This document shows positions 41,308 through 49,858 of a DNA stretch of 59,576 nt, piece after piece. Position 1 is the first letter of the stretch; each line of letters opens with the position of its first letter. This stretch comes from Streptacidiphilus melanogenes (GTDB lineage: Bacteria; Actinomycetota; Actinomycetes; Streptomycetales; Streptomycetaceae). The notes below the pieces were generated by a model. The model saw only the letters and a list, made by a program, of their open reading frames with translations. It was not told where the DNA came from and did no database searches. The stretch is taken from NCBI RefSeq assembly GCF_000787835.1, contig NZ_BBPP01000047.1, forward strand, positions 1 through 59,576, written 5' to 3'. Position numbers and translations under genes: made by a program.

Positions 41308-41562
41308 CTATCCCAGGAGGTGCAGCACGGCTGCTTCGACGGCGCCGGGCGTGGCCGGAACGCCCGCCTGGTGGTGCTCTCTGAGGCGGGGAAGCGCCGC
41401 GGCGATGGATGTGCCTTGCTCGAATAGCTCGATGAGCCGGAGGTTGATGTAGACGGCACGGCAGACCGCCGGTGTTCCCCAGGCAATCGGCTACCTCGCG
41501 CACGGCTCGGGTGACGGCCAGGCGCTACGTCGTCTGCGAGCCGCTCCGGAACCGTGCGCTGT
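41308..41562 (-). pseudogene. C-terminal remnant of a DNA topoisomerase IB
   Basis: One frame reads RLAVTRAVREVADCLGNT. After a single-base shift the rest continues VCRAVYINLRLIELFEQGTS, IAAALPRLREHHQAGVPATP and VEAAVLHLLG, ending at TAG 41308. The motif LGNTxAVCRxxYI near the C-terminus, with its Tyr in AVYIN, is the active-site region of bacterial topoisomerase IB. The N-terminal 250 or so residues are missing. It is a dead fragment between the hemerythrin and CYTH-CHAD genes. Confidence 0.7.
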
Positions 41563-43089
41563 TCACAGGCCAGCTGCGCGCCGGGCGGCGCGGATGTCGG
41601 CCGGGGAGTTCTCACGTTGCCGGGTCCTGAGGATGCCGAAGGCGAAGGCCTCTTCGGGGCGGGTGCCTTCGGCGTGCCCCAGGGCAGTTAGGGCCTGCTC
41701 GGCGCTGCGGGCGTCTTGGTGCTGGCCGAGCCGCTTGTGGATCTTCTTGTGCCGTGCCTCCTGTTTCGTCGCCGTCGAACCGAGAGCGGGCCGGAGGGCT
41801 TCGGCCAGGTACCGGGTCCGTTTGGCGGCCTTGCGCGCGCGGTGCAGCGCGTCATCCTGGCGCTCGCCGTCGGTTAGCTTGATCGCTTTGCGCAGGCGCC
41901 GCCGGGTGCGGCGCACCTCTCGTCGCAGGATGCGCTTCGCGCGGCCGCCCCCTCGATGCGTGCCCCCGCGCAGCGGCGGATCGGCGACGAACGCCTCCAG
42001 CCGGTCCAGCAGGGTGAAGTAACGCGCTGATGAGAGAGCTGCCACGAGTTGGCGGTGCGCGTGACGGCAGCGCCGGTCCAGCACCTTGCGCAGCTTCCGC
42101 TGCGCCGCGTGCGGGCTGCAGTCGTCCGGAAGGGCGCGGGCCTGGGCGGTGAGGCGGTCGCGCAGTGCCTCCGGCTCGCGGTAGGCCCCGAGCTGGTGTC
42201 CGAGCCAGCGCAGGTCCGCGGCCAGGTCGTCCGCCCGGTCCTCATCGAACAGGCTGGTGCAGGCGCGCAGCAGACTGCGGAGCCTTCGTGCGGTGACGCG
42301 CATCTGGTGTACGGCGTCTTCCTCGTCGAGCCGGACGGCCGGGTCCAGCGCGGTGAGGCGGTCGGCGTGGCGGCGCAGGGCCGCGACGATGGCCTTTCCC
42401 GCTTTCCCGGCGTGGGCGAGGTCGGTGCGGGGCACCGGCTCGGTGTCCAGGCCTGCGGCTCGCAGGGCGCGGGCCAGCTTGATGCCGCGTCCGGCACGGT
42501 GGAGTCCCTGATGGGTCAGCTTCCGGGCGGCGTCGTCCAGGAGGCCCGCGTCGCCGCCGGTCAGTTCCACCTCGGTCTCGTCCCAGGTGGTCAGCTCGGG
42601 TTGCGGACCAGTGGTGTCAGCCGGTTCCGTGCCCGGGCCCAGGACGCGGGCCGCCACATGGTCCGCGGCCAGCTCGGCGAGCGACCGTTCCTCATCGTCC
42701 AGCCAGAGCACGCGTCGCCGGTGGGTCAGCAGATGCGCCACCGGTCGCAGGCGCTCTCCGCGCGCGTAGCCGCAGGCAAGCTGTCTCAACTCCTGTGGAA
42801 TGTCCGCGTCCGACGCCTCACCGTCGAGCGGCCGGGTGATCTCGCGGCGGCCGCCCGTCTCGCCGGGGACCTTGAGGTGCCAGCCCGCGTCGTGGCCGCC
42901 GGCCCGGCGGCGGAGCGTGGCGCCGTGGCGGAGCAGGCTGTGGTCGGGGGTGTCGTAGTAGACCGCGTCCAGGACCTCGGTCTGGGCCGCTTCGGCGCGC
43001 GCCACTCCGGCGGGGCGGGTGGCTGCCGGATCCGAAGCCAGAGCTCCGTCGAAGGTGATCTCGTGTTCCGTGTGCGTAGTGCTGGGCAT
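41563..43089 (-). CDS. CYTH-CHAD protein
   Basis: The 508-residue protein has an N-terminal CYTH barrel of about 200 residues (HEITFDGALASDPAATRPAG, YYDTPDHSLLRHGATLRRRA, WHLKVPGETGGRREITRPLD). A helical CHAD domain follows with the signature VHQMRVTARRLRSLLRACTS and later LHRARKAAKRTRYLAEALRP. CYTH binds polyphosphate or thiamine triphosphate, and CHAD domains bind polyphosphate granules. The EXEXK motif of CYTH is weak here (EHEITF). It is divergent from the PHP gene. Confidence 0.88.
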   Translation of the reverse strand: MPSTTHTEHEITFDGALASDPAATRPAGVARAEAAQTEVLDAVYYDTPDHSLLRHGATLRRRAGGHDAGWHLKVPGETGGRREITRPLDGEASDADIPQELRQLACGYARGERLRPVAHLLTHRRRVLWLDDEERSLAELAADHVAARVLGPGTEPADTTGPQPELTTWDETEVELTGGDAGLLDDAARKLTHQGLHRAGRGIKLARALRAAGLDTEPVPRTDLAHAGKAGKAIVAALRRHADRLTALDPAVRLDEEDAVHQMRVTARRLRSLLRACTSLFDEDRADDLAADLRWLGHQLGAYREPEALRDRLTAQARALPDDCSPHAAQRKLRKVLDRRCRHAHRQLVAALSSARYFTLLDRLEAFVADPPLRGGTHRGGGRAKRILRREVRRTRRRLRKAIKLTDGERQDDALHRARKAAKRTRYLAEALRPALGSTATKQEARHKKIHKRLGQHQDARSAEQALTALGHAEGTRPEEAFAFGILRTRQRENSPADIRAARRAAGL

Positions 43090-43181
43090 GCAGCGCGTCT
43101 GCCCCGCAGGTCGGACGCTACTCCGCGGGTTCACCGTCGGCGCGGTCGCCCCTCCACCTGGCCTGGCCGAACACTGGAAGC

Positions 43182-44180
43182 ATGGATCCCGTCGAAGCAC
43201 TGCGGCGGATCGCCTTCCTGCTGGAGTGGTGTGGCGCCTCTCCCTACCGGGTGCGGGCCTTCCACACGGCGGCCGAAGCCGCCCGCGACCTGCCGCCGGA
43301 GCCGGTCGACGCGAGCGAGATACGGCGGCTGGCCGGGGTGGGGCCCGTCACCGCGGAGGTGATCGCGCAGGCGTCAGCGGGCGGCACCCCGGCCTATCTG
43401 GCTCGGCTGGAGGCGGAAACGGGGCCGGCCGCCTTGTCAGGCTGGGACCTGGTCGTGGCCAGCCGCGGCGACTGCCATGTGCACTCCGACTGGTCCGACG
43501 GCGGCAGCCCCATCGAGGAGATGGCCCGGGCTGCACGCGCTCAGGGCCATCAGTGGACGGTGCTGACCGACCACTCCCCCCGGCTCACGATCGCGCACGG
43601 CCTCAGCCCCGACCGGCTGAGGCTCCAGCTGGACGCCGTCGCCGCCGTCAACGCCGGGCTGGCTCCGTTCCGCCTGCTCACCGGCATCGAGTGCGACATC
43701 CTCGAGGACGGCTCGCTCGACCAGGACGAGGAGCTGCTGGCCCGGCTCGACGTGGTGGTCGCGTCCGTGCACTCGAAGCTGAGGTCGGAGCCAGAGCCGA
43801 TGACGGCGCGCATGCTCGCCGCCGTCCGCAGCCCGCACACGGACGTGCTGGGGCACTGCACCGGCCGGATCGTCACAGGCCGTGAGAGGCCGCAGTCCCG
43901 CTTCGACGCGCAGGCCGTTTTCGCGGCCTGCGCCAAGTCCGGCACCGCGGTGGAGATCAACTGCCGTCCCGAGCGCCGCGACCCGCCGGACGATCTGCTG
44001 CAGCTGGCATGCGAAGCTGGCTGCCTCTTCGCCGTGGACACCGACGCCCACGCGCCAGAACAGCTGCCGTGGCAGAGCTCCGGGTACGCCAGGGCGGCGC
44101 GGGCCGGTCTCGGCCCGGACCGCCTCATCACCAACTGGCCCGTCCAGGAGTTGCTGGACTGGGCGAACCGATCCTGCTGA
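43182..44180 (+). CDS. PHP-domain phosphoesterase with HhH, PolX-like
   Basis: The 332-residue protein has an N-terminal helix-hairpin-helix part (VEALRRIAFLLEWCGASPYR, RRLAGVGPVTAEVIAQASAG). A PHP domain follows with all metal motifs: CHVHSDWSDGGSPIEEMAR, WTVLTDHSPRLTIAHG, LLTGIECDILEDG, DVVVASVHSKL, VLGHCTGRIV, VEINCRPERRDPPDD and FAVDTDAHAPEQL. This is the C-terminal two-thirds of PolX without its polymerase domain. It may trim DNA 3' ends or hydrolyse histidinol-like phosphates. It starts at ATG 43182. Confidence 0.88.
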   Translation: MDPVEALRRIAFLLEWCGASPYRVRAFHTAAEAARDLPPEPVDASEIRRLAGVGPVTAEVIAQASAGGTPAYLARLEAETGPAALSGWDLVVASRGDCHVHSDWSDGGSPIEEMARAARAQGHQWTVLTDHSPRLTIAHGLSPDRLRLQLDAVAAVNAGLAPFRLLTGIECDILEDGSLDQDEELLARLDVVVASVHSKLRSEPEPMTARMLAAVRSPHTDVLGHCTGRIVTGRERPQSRFDAQAVFAACAKSGTAVEINCRPERRDPPDDLLQLACEAGCLFAVDTDAHAPEQLPWQSSGYARAARAGLGPDRLITNWPVQELLDWANRSC

Positions 44181-44365
44181 CCGTCCAGCCGGAGGAGACG
44201 CGGGTCGCCGAAACGCCCGAGCGCCGGCGAGTCGAAGGACGGACCACACCGCGCCGAGCGCCGCGGTCGCAGCCGGGGGTGTCGGCGATGGTGCAACCAT
44301 GAGCCAGGCCGACATGCCTCCAGCACCGCCAGCACCGGTACACCCCGGCCCGCTCAGCACGCCTC

Positions 44366-44395
44366 GCGGTCCGTATTCGGCTCCGGGCGGACCGC
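44366..44395 (-). terminator. Hairpin after the F420 oxidoreductase gene
   Basis: GCGGTCCG (44366-44373) and CGGACCGC (44388-44395) form a perfect 8-bp stem with a 14-base loop, 14 bases past the stop of the minus-strand gene at 44410. No T-run is present. Confidence 0.5.
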
Positions 44396-44409
44396 AGGGG
44401 CTAAAGGAT

Positions 44410-45366
44410 TCACTGGTTGAGAGCGGGCAGGACCCGAGTGCGGTAGGAACCGAAGAAGTCCTCCTGGTCCGGGCCGATCTGGCCGATGTAGACCTCGTCG
44501 AACCCGGCCCGAGCATAGGCGCGCACCGTCTCCACGTGTTCCTCGGCCTGGTCGCCGCAGGTGACGGCGTCGGCGACCATCTCGCGGGTCACCAGCTCGC
44601 TGGCCTGCTCGAAGTGGGCTGGGGTGGGCAGGATCTGGGCGAGTTCCCCGGGCAGCAGCTCGGTGGGCCACAGCCGGTGCACCAGGTCCACGGCCTTGTC
44701 GCGGTTGCTGCTCCAGCACACCTTCACCCCGCCGACCACCTTCTTGCCACCGCCCCCGCCGTCTCGGAAGGCCCCCACCAGGTCGGTGTCGGGAGTCATG
44801 GTGACGAAGCCGTCCCCGATCCGGCCTGCCAGTTCGGCGGCCTTCGGACCGAACCCCGACACCAGGACGGGCAGTGGGCGGGCGGGGGCTGTGTAGAGGC
44901 GAGCGTTGTCCACGGTGTAGTGAAGGCCGCGGTGACTGACTAGGTCCCCGGTGAAGAGCTTCCGCATCACCGCGACGGCCTCCTCCAGCATCTCGGCCCG
45001 GGTCTCGAACGACGGCCACGCATCGCCGTGGATGTGCTCGTTCAGCGCCTCCCCCGAGCCCACGCCGAGGGCGAACCGCCCGCCGAGCAGCACGCTGGAG
45101 GTTGCCGCGGCCTGGGCGGTCACCGCGGGGTGCAACCGCACCGTCGGGCAAGTCACCAAGGTGGTCACCGGCAGGTCCACGGCCTGCGACAACGCGCCGA
45201 TCATCGACCAGACGAACGCACCGTTGCCCTGGGCGTCGTTCCACGGATGGAAGTGGTCGGAGATCGCCAGGCGCGTGAAGCCCGCCTGCCGAGCCCGTCG
45301 GGCCTGGTCGATCAACTCGGCCGGGGTGAACTCCTCGCATGACAGGAAGTAGCCGTACTCGGTCAT
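44410..45366 (-). CDS. F420-dependent LLM-class oxidoreductase
   Basis: The 318-residue protein matches the luciferase-like F420 subgroup related to glucose-6-phosphate dehydrogenase: EYGYFLSCEEFTPAELIDQA, FTRLAISDHFHPWNDAQGNG, VTCPTVRLHPAVTAQAAATS, GRFALGVGSGEALNEHIHGD and GFDEVYIGQIGPDQEDFFGS. These enzymes use the deazaflavin F420 to transfer hydride to unknown substrates. ATG 45366 starts at MTEYGYF, with AGGAGCAGG upstream. Confidence 0.9.
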   Translation of the reverse strand: MTEYGYFLSCEEFTPAELIDQARRARQAGFTRLAISDHFHPWNDAQGNGAFVWSMIGALSQAVDLPVTTLVTCPTVRLHPAVTAQAAATSSVLLGGRFALGVGSGEALNEHIHGDAWPSFETRAEMLEEAVAVMRKLFTGDLVSHRGLHYTVDNARLYTAPARPLPVLVSGFGPKAAELAGRIGDGFVTMTPDTDLVGAFRDGGGGGKKVVGGVKVCWSSNRDKAVDLVHRLWPTELLPGELAQILPTPAHFEQASELVTREMVADAVTCGDQAEEHVETVRAYARAGFDEVYIGQIGPDQEDFFGSYRTRVLPALNQ

Positions 45367-45565
45367 CGCGATCCTGCTCCTCTCGCAGATCTCAGTCCCC
45401 TCCGCTCCACTCAAGTGCGGCTACCCCCACCGCGCCCGGCTACCGGCCGACGAGCCGCGTTCTTCCGCCGGCCCCGCGCCGGACAAAAAAGGAGAGGCAA
45501 TCCCCGGCGTCGGCGCGGGCACCGCTCACGGGACGCAGGCGACTCCTTGCGACGAGCGAACGGCA

Positions 45566-46705
45566 TCACCTGTCCTGGGTATGGTCGCCAAGCTGGGACA
45601 GGACGGCTGGCCATCCGTGTTCGTCGAGGGCCCGGCGCAACCGGACGGCTCCGTTTCCCTCTTTGAGCAGGCGTTCCATGACCCGGCGGACGGGCTGCTG
45701 ATCGCCGGCCTGCTGCAGGGCGGGTTCCAGGTGGGTGAGGGCGTGGCGGACGACCGTCGCCGCGGGTCGGGGCTGCAGATCCCGCGGGTCGTGCAGGTGC
45801 CCGGTCAGGCCATTGCGGGCGGCGTGCCAGACCGCGGCTGCCAGTGCCTCCGGGGCCGGGTCGGGAGCGGGCAGGCCAGCCTCCGCCTCGGCCAGAACGG
45901 TCATGACCAGCGCGCGGACCAGGCCGGCCAACGCCACCGCGTCGTCGACCCTGATCTGCACGTCGAAGGCCCGGACCTCCAAGGTCGGGAAGCGGGCCGA
46001 AGCACGGGCCAGCCAGTACAGCTGTCCGGGGTCGACGACCATCTGGCGGTCCACCAGGTCGCGGCTGCGGCGGTGGTAGTCGCGGGCGTCGTGGAAGCGC
46101 GGTGGGATGCCGCTGACCGGCCAGCGGTCGTTGACCAGGTAGCGCCAGCTGGCGAAGCCGGTGTCGCGGCCGCGCCACAGCGGTGAGCTGGCTGACAGGG
46201 CCAGCAACAGCGGCACCCATGGGCGCACCCGGTTCAGCGCCTCGATGCGCGCCTGGTCGTCCTGGATCTCGACGTGGACGTGCTGGCCGTTGATGAGCTG
46301 CTCGTCCGTCAGCAGTGGCGCCTGTTCGTGCAGCTGCTGGTAGCGGGGTTTGTCGGTGACCGGTACCGGCCAAGCGCCGTCCGCGAACGGCGACGCCGCG
46401 CACGCGGCCAGGACGCAGCCCTCCAGGTTAGCCGCGTCGGCGAGGGTGCGGCGCATCCGCAGCAGGTGCGCCCTGACTTCGGGGAGCGTCCGGCACACGG
46501 GGGTGGCCGTCTCCTGCGAGCAACAGCTCGTGCTGCACCTCTTGCGGACCGAGGGTGGGGTACAGGCGCGAGCGGCGCCGGCCTGGGTGGCGTACGGAAG
46601 CGGCCGACCGGTCGCGGGGTCGAGCAAGAGGAACTCCTCCTCGACGCCCAAACGCGGCACGCGGCTGGTCCCGGACACCGCGGGGTCTTGGTCGTGAGTG
46701 TTCAA
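45566..46705 (-). CDS. Second glutamate-cysteine ligase family protein, with a scrambled segment
   Basis: The 379-residue protein has the GCS2/YbdK pattern (RLGVEEEFLLLDPATGRPLP; HVHVEIQDDQARIEALN; LLLALSASSPLWRGRDTGF; RFPTLEVRAFDVQIRVDDAV). TTG 46705 starts it with GAGGAG 5 bases before. Residues about 40-63 (ACTPPSVRKRCSTSCCS) do not fit. The neighbouring frame over the same bases reads YPTLGPQEVQHELLLA, as the family expects, before returning to ETATPVCRTLPEVRAHLL. Two compensating indels thus alter about 20 residues near the active site. Activity is uncertain. Confidence 0.8.
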   Translation of the reverse strand: MNTHDQDPAVSGTSRVPRLGVEEEFLLLDPATGRPLPYATQAGAARACTPPSVRKRCSTSCCSQETATPVCRTLPEVRAHLLRMRRTLADAANLEGCVLAACAASPFADGAWPVPVTDKPRYQQLHEQAPLLTDEQLINGQHVHVEIQDDQARIEALNRVRPWVPLLLALSASSPLWRGRDTGFASWRYLVNDRWPVSGIPPRFHDARDYHRRSRDLVDRQMVVDPGQLYWLARASARFPTLEVRAFDVQIRVDDAVALAGLVRALVMTVLAEAEAGLPAPDPAPEALAAAVWHAARNGLTGHLHDPRDLQPRPAATVVRHALTHLEPALQQAGDQQPVRRVMERLLKEGNGAVRLRRALDEHGWPAVLSQLGDHTQDR

Positions 46706-46826
46706 CGCTGCTCCTCGTGGCCGGCTCTTCCCGTCCGGGCAGGGCGTGACCTGCGCCATTTCGTCCAGCGCGGCATACCGGTACCGTCCAGGTCAAAGCC
46801 GCCCACACCGAGGTGGCCGCCCCCGT

Positions 46827-47309
46827 GTGAGGACTCCTGCCGTGCCGCCCACCTCGACCGACACGCTCCAGAGCGTGATCGCGGCCGTCGCCGGGCGGCT
46901 GCTGCGCGACTTCCCGGCCCCGCCCGGGGCGCTCAACCAAGCCTTGGCCCAGTTGCAGGCCGAGCAGGCCGCCGCCGTGGCCGCCCGTCTGCGCCTGCCG
47001 ACCGCGCTCGACCTGGCGCTGCTGGCTTTGACCGGCCCGCCCGGACCCGAGGACGAGCCCTGGCTGGACGACACTGTTCTGGGCTGGGCGGCCGCCCTGC
47101 TGGCCGACCCCGACCTGGCCCGCCGCGCCACCCTCGCGGCCGGACTGTCACCGGCCGCCTACCGGCGCCTGACCCAGCCCGGGCCGCACGAGCAGGCCGC
47201 CGCCGCACTGCTGCGCCACCCCGACCTGCTGGACACCACCGCGCTCGCGCACCGCGACGATCTCCTCGCCGCCGTCGAACGCGGCCTCCAGGACATCCCG
47301 GCCGCCTGA
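46827..47309 (+). CDS. Ala/Leu-rich hypothetical protein
   Basis: The GTG at 46827 opens a 160-residue, very Ala/Leu/Pro-rich helical protein (DTLQSVIAAVAGRLLRDFPA, LAQLQAEQAAAVAARLRLPT, ALLALTGPPGPEDEPWLDDT). It has no signal peptide, and the segments are too polar for membrane helices. Not recognised. The codon bias is strongly GC3-rich in this frame, which supports it as coding. It lies between the GCS2 gene and the plasmid-stabilisation-type protein. Confidence 0.5.
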   Translation: MRTPAVPPTSTDTLQSVIAAVAGRLLRDFPAPPGALNQALAQLQAEQAAAVAARLRLPTALDLALLALTGPPGPEDEPWLDDTVLGWAAALLADPDLARRATLAAGLSPAAYRRLTQPGPHEQAAAALLRHPDLLDTTALAHRDDLLAAVERGLQDIPAA

Positions 47310-47318
47310 CCGCGCTGA

Positions 47319-47642
47319 TCAACGTCCCAGAGCGTGGGCCAGTTCGCGCTTGGTCATGCTGGAACGGCCGTGGATGTTCTTCCTCCTGGCCTCCTGGTAG
47401 AGCTGCTCCTTCGTGGGGCCCTGGGCGCCGGTGTGGGAGCGCTGGCCGCCGCGCCTGGACGAGGAGGTGTCCTTCGTCGAGGTCCGGCTCGCGGTCTTCG
47501 ACTCACCCGCGCGTGCGCGTTCCTTGTTCACCGTCCGCCCCGCGATCTCCTCGGCGCGTTTAGTGCTCTCACCGCGGTCCTGCGCGCTCTTCTTGATGTG
47601 CTCGTACTGCCGCTCCCGCTTCGGGGACGATCCTGCCGGCAT
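47319..47642 (-). CDS. Plasmid-stabilisation-type basic protein
   Basis: The 107-residue, highly charged protein (PKRERQYEHIKKSAQDRGES, AEEIAGRTVNKERARAGESK) ends with TKEQLYQEARRKNIHGRSSM and TKRELAHALGR. This end is a Rho-N-like helical motif found in streptomycete proteins often annotated as plasmid stabilisation proteins. The real role is unknown. It is probably a nucleic-acid-binding, disordered protein. ATG 47642 starts it. A related tail fragment occurs at 53230-53445. Confidence 0.75.
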   Translation of the reverse strand: MPAGSSPKRERQYEHIKKSAQDRGESTKRAEEIAGRTVNKERARAGESKTASRTSTKDTSSSRRGGQRSHTGAQGPTKEQLYQEARRKNIHGRSSMTKRELAHALGR

Positions 47643-47843
47643 CAGCCTGCCCGCCTCTCCACTCCCGCCGGGCGGCCCGTCCGCCCGGGGTTGGCGGATA
47701 CCCCGCCGGGGACCTCGGCACCGCCATCGGGGTCTGGATCGACCCGGCCGGACGCGCCGGGGCCGGTTCGACCGCTTGGACTGGGGGCGAACGGGGAACG
47801 GATGCCGCCCCGCCCCTGTCCGGGGGCCGACCGAAGGGACGCA

Positions 47844-48410
47844 ATGACCATGGGTCACGGCGGCAACGTCATCGAGGAACTCAAGGCCGACCACCGCGAG
47901 GTGCAGGCCATGTTCGACAAGATCAACGGCATGCCCCCGGGCGACGCCCGCCGACGCGACATCGCGGACGAGTTCACCATCGAACTCGTCCGCCACTCGG
48001 TCGCCGAAGAGATGTACCTCTACCCGGCTGTCCGCGAGCACATCCTGGGCGGGGACGCGATGGCCGACAAAGAGATCGCCGACCACTCCAAGGTCGAGAA
48101 GATGCTCAAGCAGCTCGAAGGCATGGACGCCGGCCGCGCCGAGTTCGACACCCTGGTCGCCGGCGTCATCAGCGAGGTGGTCGCGCACGTCATGGACGAG
48201 GAGACCCGCCTCTTCCCTGCCCTGGCCGACGCGTGCACCTCCCAGCAGTTGGACGAGCTCGGCGACAAGATTCGCTCAGCGAAGGCGATCGCTCCCACCC
48301 GCCCGCACCCGGGCGCGCCCAGTACCCCGCCGATGAACAAGCTCCTGGCCCCCGGCGCCGGCCTGGTCGACCGCGCCCGCGACATGATCTCCGGCCGCGG
48401 CCGCTCCTGA
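47844..48410 (+). CDS. Hemerythrin-like protein (second of three)
   Basis: The 188-residue protein has the HHE domain: VIEELKADHREVQAMFDKIN, TIELVRHSVAEEMYLYPAVR, IADHSKVEKMLKQLEGMDAG and VVAHVMDEETRLFPALADAC. Its C-terminus is extended with a Pro-rich linker (RPHPGAPSTPPMNKLLAPGA). GAAGGGA lies before ATG 47844. It belongs to a different subgroup from the paralogues at 40683 and 51379. Confidence 0.92.
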   Translation: MTMGHGGNVIEELKADHREVQAMFDKINGMPPGDARRRDIADEFTIELVRHSVAEEMYLYPAVREHILGGDAMADKEIADHSKVEKMLKQLEGMDAGRAEFDTLVAGVISEVVAHVMDEETRLFPALADACTSQQLDELGDKIRSAKAIAPTRPHPGAPSTPPMNKLLAPGAGLVDRARDMISGRGRS

Positions 48411-48988
48411 CCCCAGACGGCCCTGGGCGTGTCCGCCGCCCCGAGCACCGGCGGACACGCCCCGCCCCGGCACGGCGGCCAGACCAGTGCCGTAGTTCCC
48501 AGCGCCTGCCACGCCCGCCCGGGAGACGCGGACGTCCAGGTACGCGTCATTGTCAATCCGGTCCGCCACGCACACGATCGTCATCTCGGCGCGCGAGCCG
48601 AGGCCGCCGCACATGCGCACATGCAGCCCCCAACCGCCTGGGAACAGCCCACGCACCCCGCGCGGTTCGACTGCGCTGAGCCAGCCTCCAGAGCACAAGG
48701 TCCCGGACCGCAAAACTACTCGCCGCCGTCCGCTTCGGGCCGACAGGCATGTCGCCCCTGCCGATCTCCGCGTCGCCGTACGGCACCCTCGGGTGGCTTC
48801 TGATCGGTCGGTGCTGTGGTGCCCCCGGTGATCACGGGGTGGGTGCGGGACGCCTGAGCGTGATGACCAGGTCCTCCGTTCGGCCCAGCGGCCGCGGTTC
48901 GCGTGCGTGTCCACCGGATTCTCTCCTCCCAGGGGCCGACGGCGGCCTAGGGTCGGTGCCCATCGCGGGTTCGGACGGAGGGACAGCC
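48411..48988. other. No supported gene
   Basis: Frames on both strands are Arg/Pro/Ala-rich without recognisable families. One minus frame begins MTIVCVADRIDNDAYLDVRV near 48594 but then becomes low-complexity. The promoter of the STAS-like gene (start 48989) should lie at the right end, but no -35/-10 pair stands out. Confidence 0.35.
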
Positions 48989-49384
48989 GTGGTCTTCACG
49001 GTCAACAGGGACGCGTGGGGCGTTGTGATCGTCACCCTGCTGGCGCCGCTCACGCTCGATGACAGGCCGGTGCTGTGCCGGGCGGTGGAGGAGCAACTGC
49101 GCCGTCCTGTCTGTCACCTGGTCCTGAACCTGGGCAATGATCCGTTGGGGCCCGCGGCGGTCAGCGCTGTGCTGCGGATCGACGCCCTGTGCACCGCCCG
49201 CGGTGTAACCCGGGCCGTCGTCACGCGTGACCCGGACCGAGTCCGCCGCGCGATCACCGACAACGCTCCCTCGGGTTCGCGTCCGGAGATCACCGTCACC
49301 GCCGAACTGGCCACCGCGCTGTCCGCCCCTGAAAGCCTGCACACCCCGCCTCCGCGCCCGGCAGCAGTTGTGCGGGCCCGCTGA
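48989..49384 (+). CDS. STAS-like protein
   Basis: The GTG at 48989 has CGGAGGGA at a good distance. The 131-residue protein (VFTVNRDAWGVVIVTLLAPL, LCRAVEEQLRRPVCHLVLNL, GPAAVSAVLRIDALCTARGV, TRAVVTRDPDRVRRAITDNA) has the strand-helix rhythm of a STAS domain but lacks the usual DLSxxxFxDSSG phospho-Ser loop. It may be a degenerate anti-sigma antagonist. Other STAS genes are at 53454 and 55575. Confidence 0.6.
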   Translation: MVFTVNRDAWGVVIVTLLAPLTLDDRPVLCRAVEEQLRRPVCHLVLNLGNDPLGPAAVSAVLRIDALCTARGVTRAVVTRDPDRVRRAITDNAPSGSRPEITVTAELATALSAPESLHTPPPRPAAVVRAR

Positions 49385-49584
49385 GGGGCGCATCCGAGGC
49401 CGGCACGGTCCCGGCGGAACATCAGCGAGCCGCCAACCCGGTTGACGCAGCGAGCAGTCCCCCGACGTCCGTGACGCGCCGGCCATCCGTGAAGGGCCGC
49501 CCGATCAAGAGTGTGGCCCAGCTCGATGCGAGCAAGCGCGCCCCGCAGACGCACGGATACCGACCGAACGAGGAAGTGAGCGGC

Positions 49585-49858
49585 ATGGGGCATCACGAGA
49601 GCGAGGCCGGCTCGGTCACCGGCACGATGGACAAGGACTACAACCTGACCTGGTTCGTTCAGTCCTGCCTGGCCAACGCGCTGCGCCTGGAGACCTACAT
49701 GAAGGACGCCGCCCGCGTGGGCGACGCGGAGCTGTCGGAGCTGTTCACCAAGGCTCAGGCGGACAGCCTCAAAGGCGCGGAAGCTCGGCAAGCGCCTGCT
49801 CGCAACCCGCCTCGGTGCCGCGCCGGTGACGCATCGTCTTGTCCAGCGTTCAACGTAG
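49585..49858 (+). pseudogene. Small ferritin-like/DUF892-type protein, 3' frameshift
   Basis: ATG 49585 begins MGHHESEAGSVTGTMDKDYN and continues LTWFVQSCLANALRLETYMK with DAARVGDAELSELFTKAQAD, a short helical protein conserved in Streptomyces. The conserved ending (GKRLLATRLGAAPVTHRLVQ) is in another frame after about 49780 and would stop at 49858. Read without the shift, the frame runs on to 49935 with a low-complexity tail. GTG 49576 is another possible start. Its 3' end overlaps the phosphatase gene. Confidence 0.5.
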
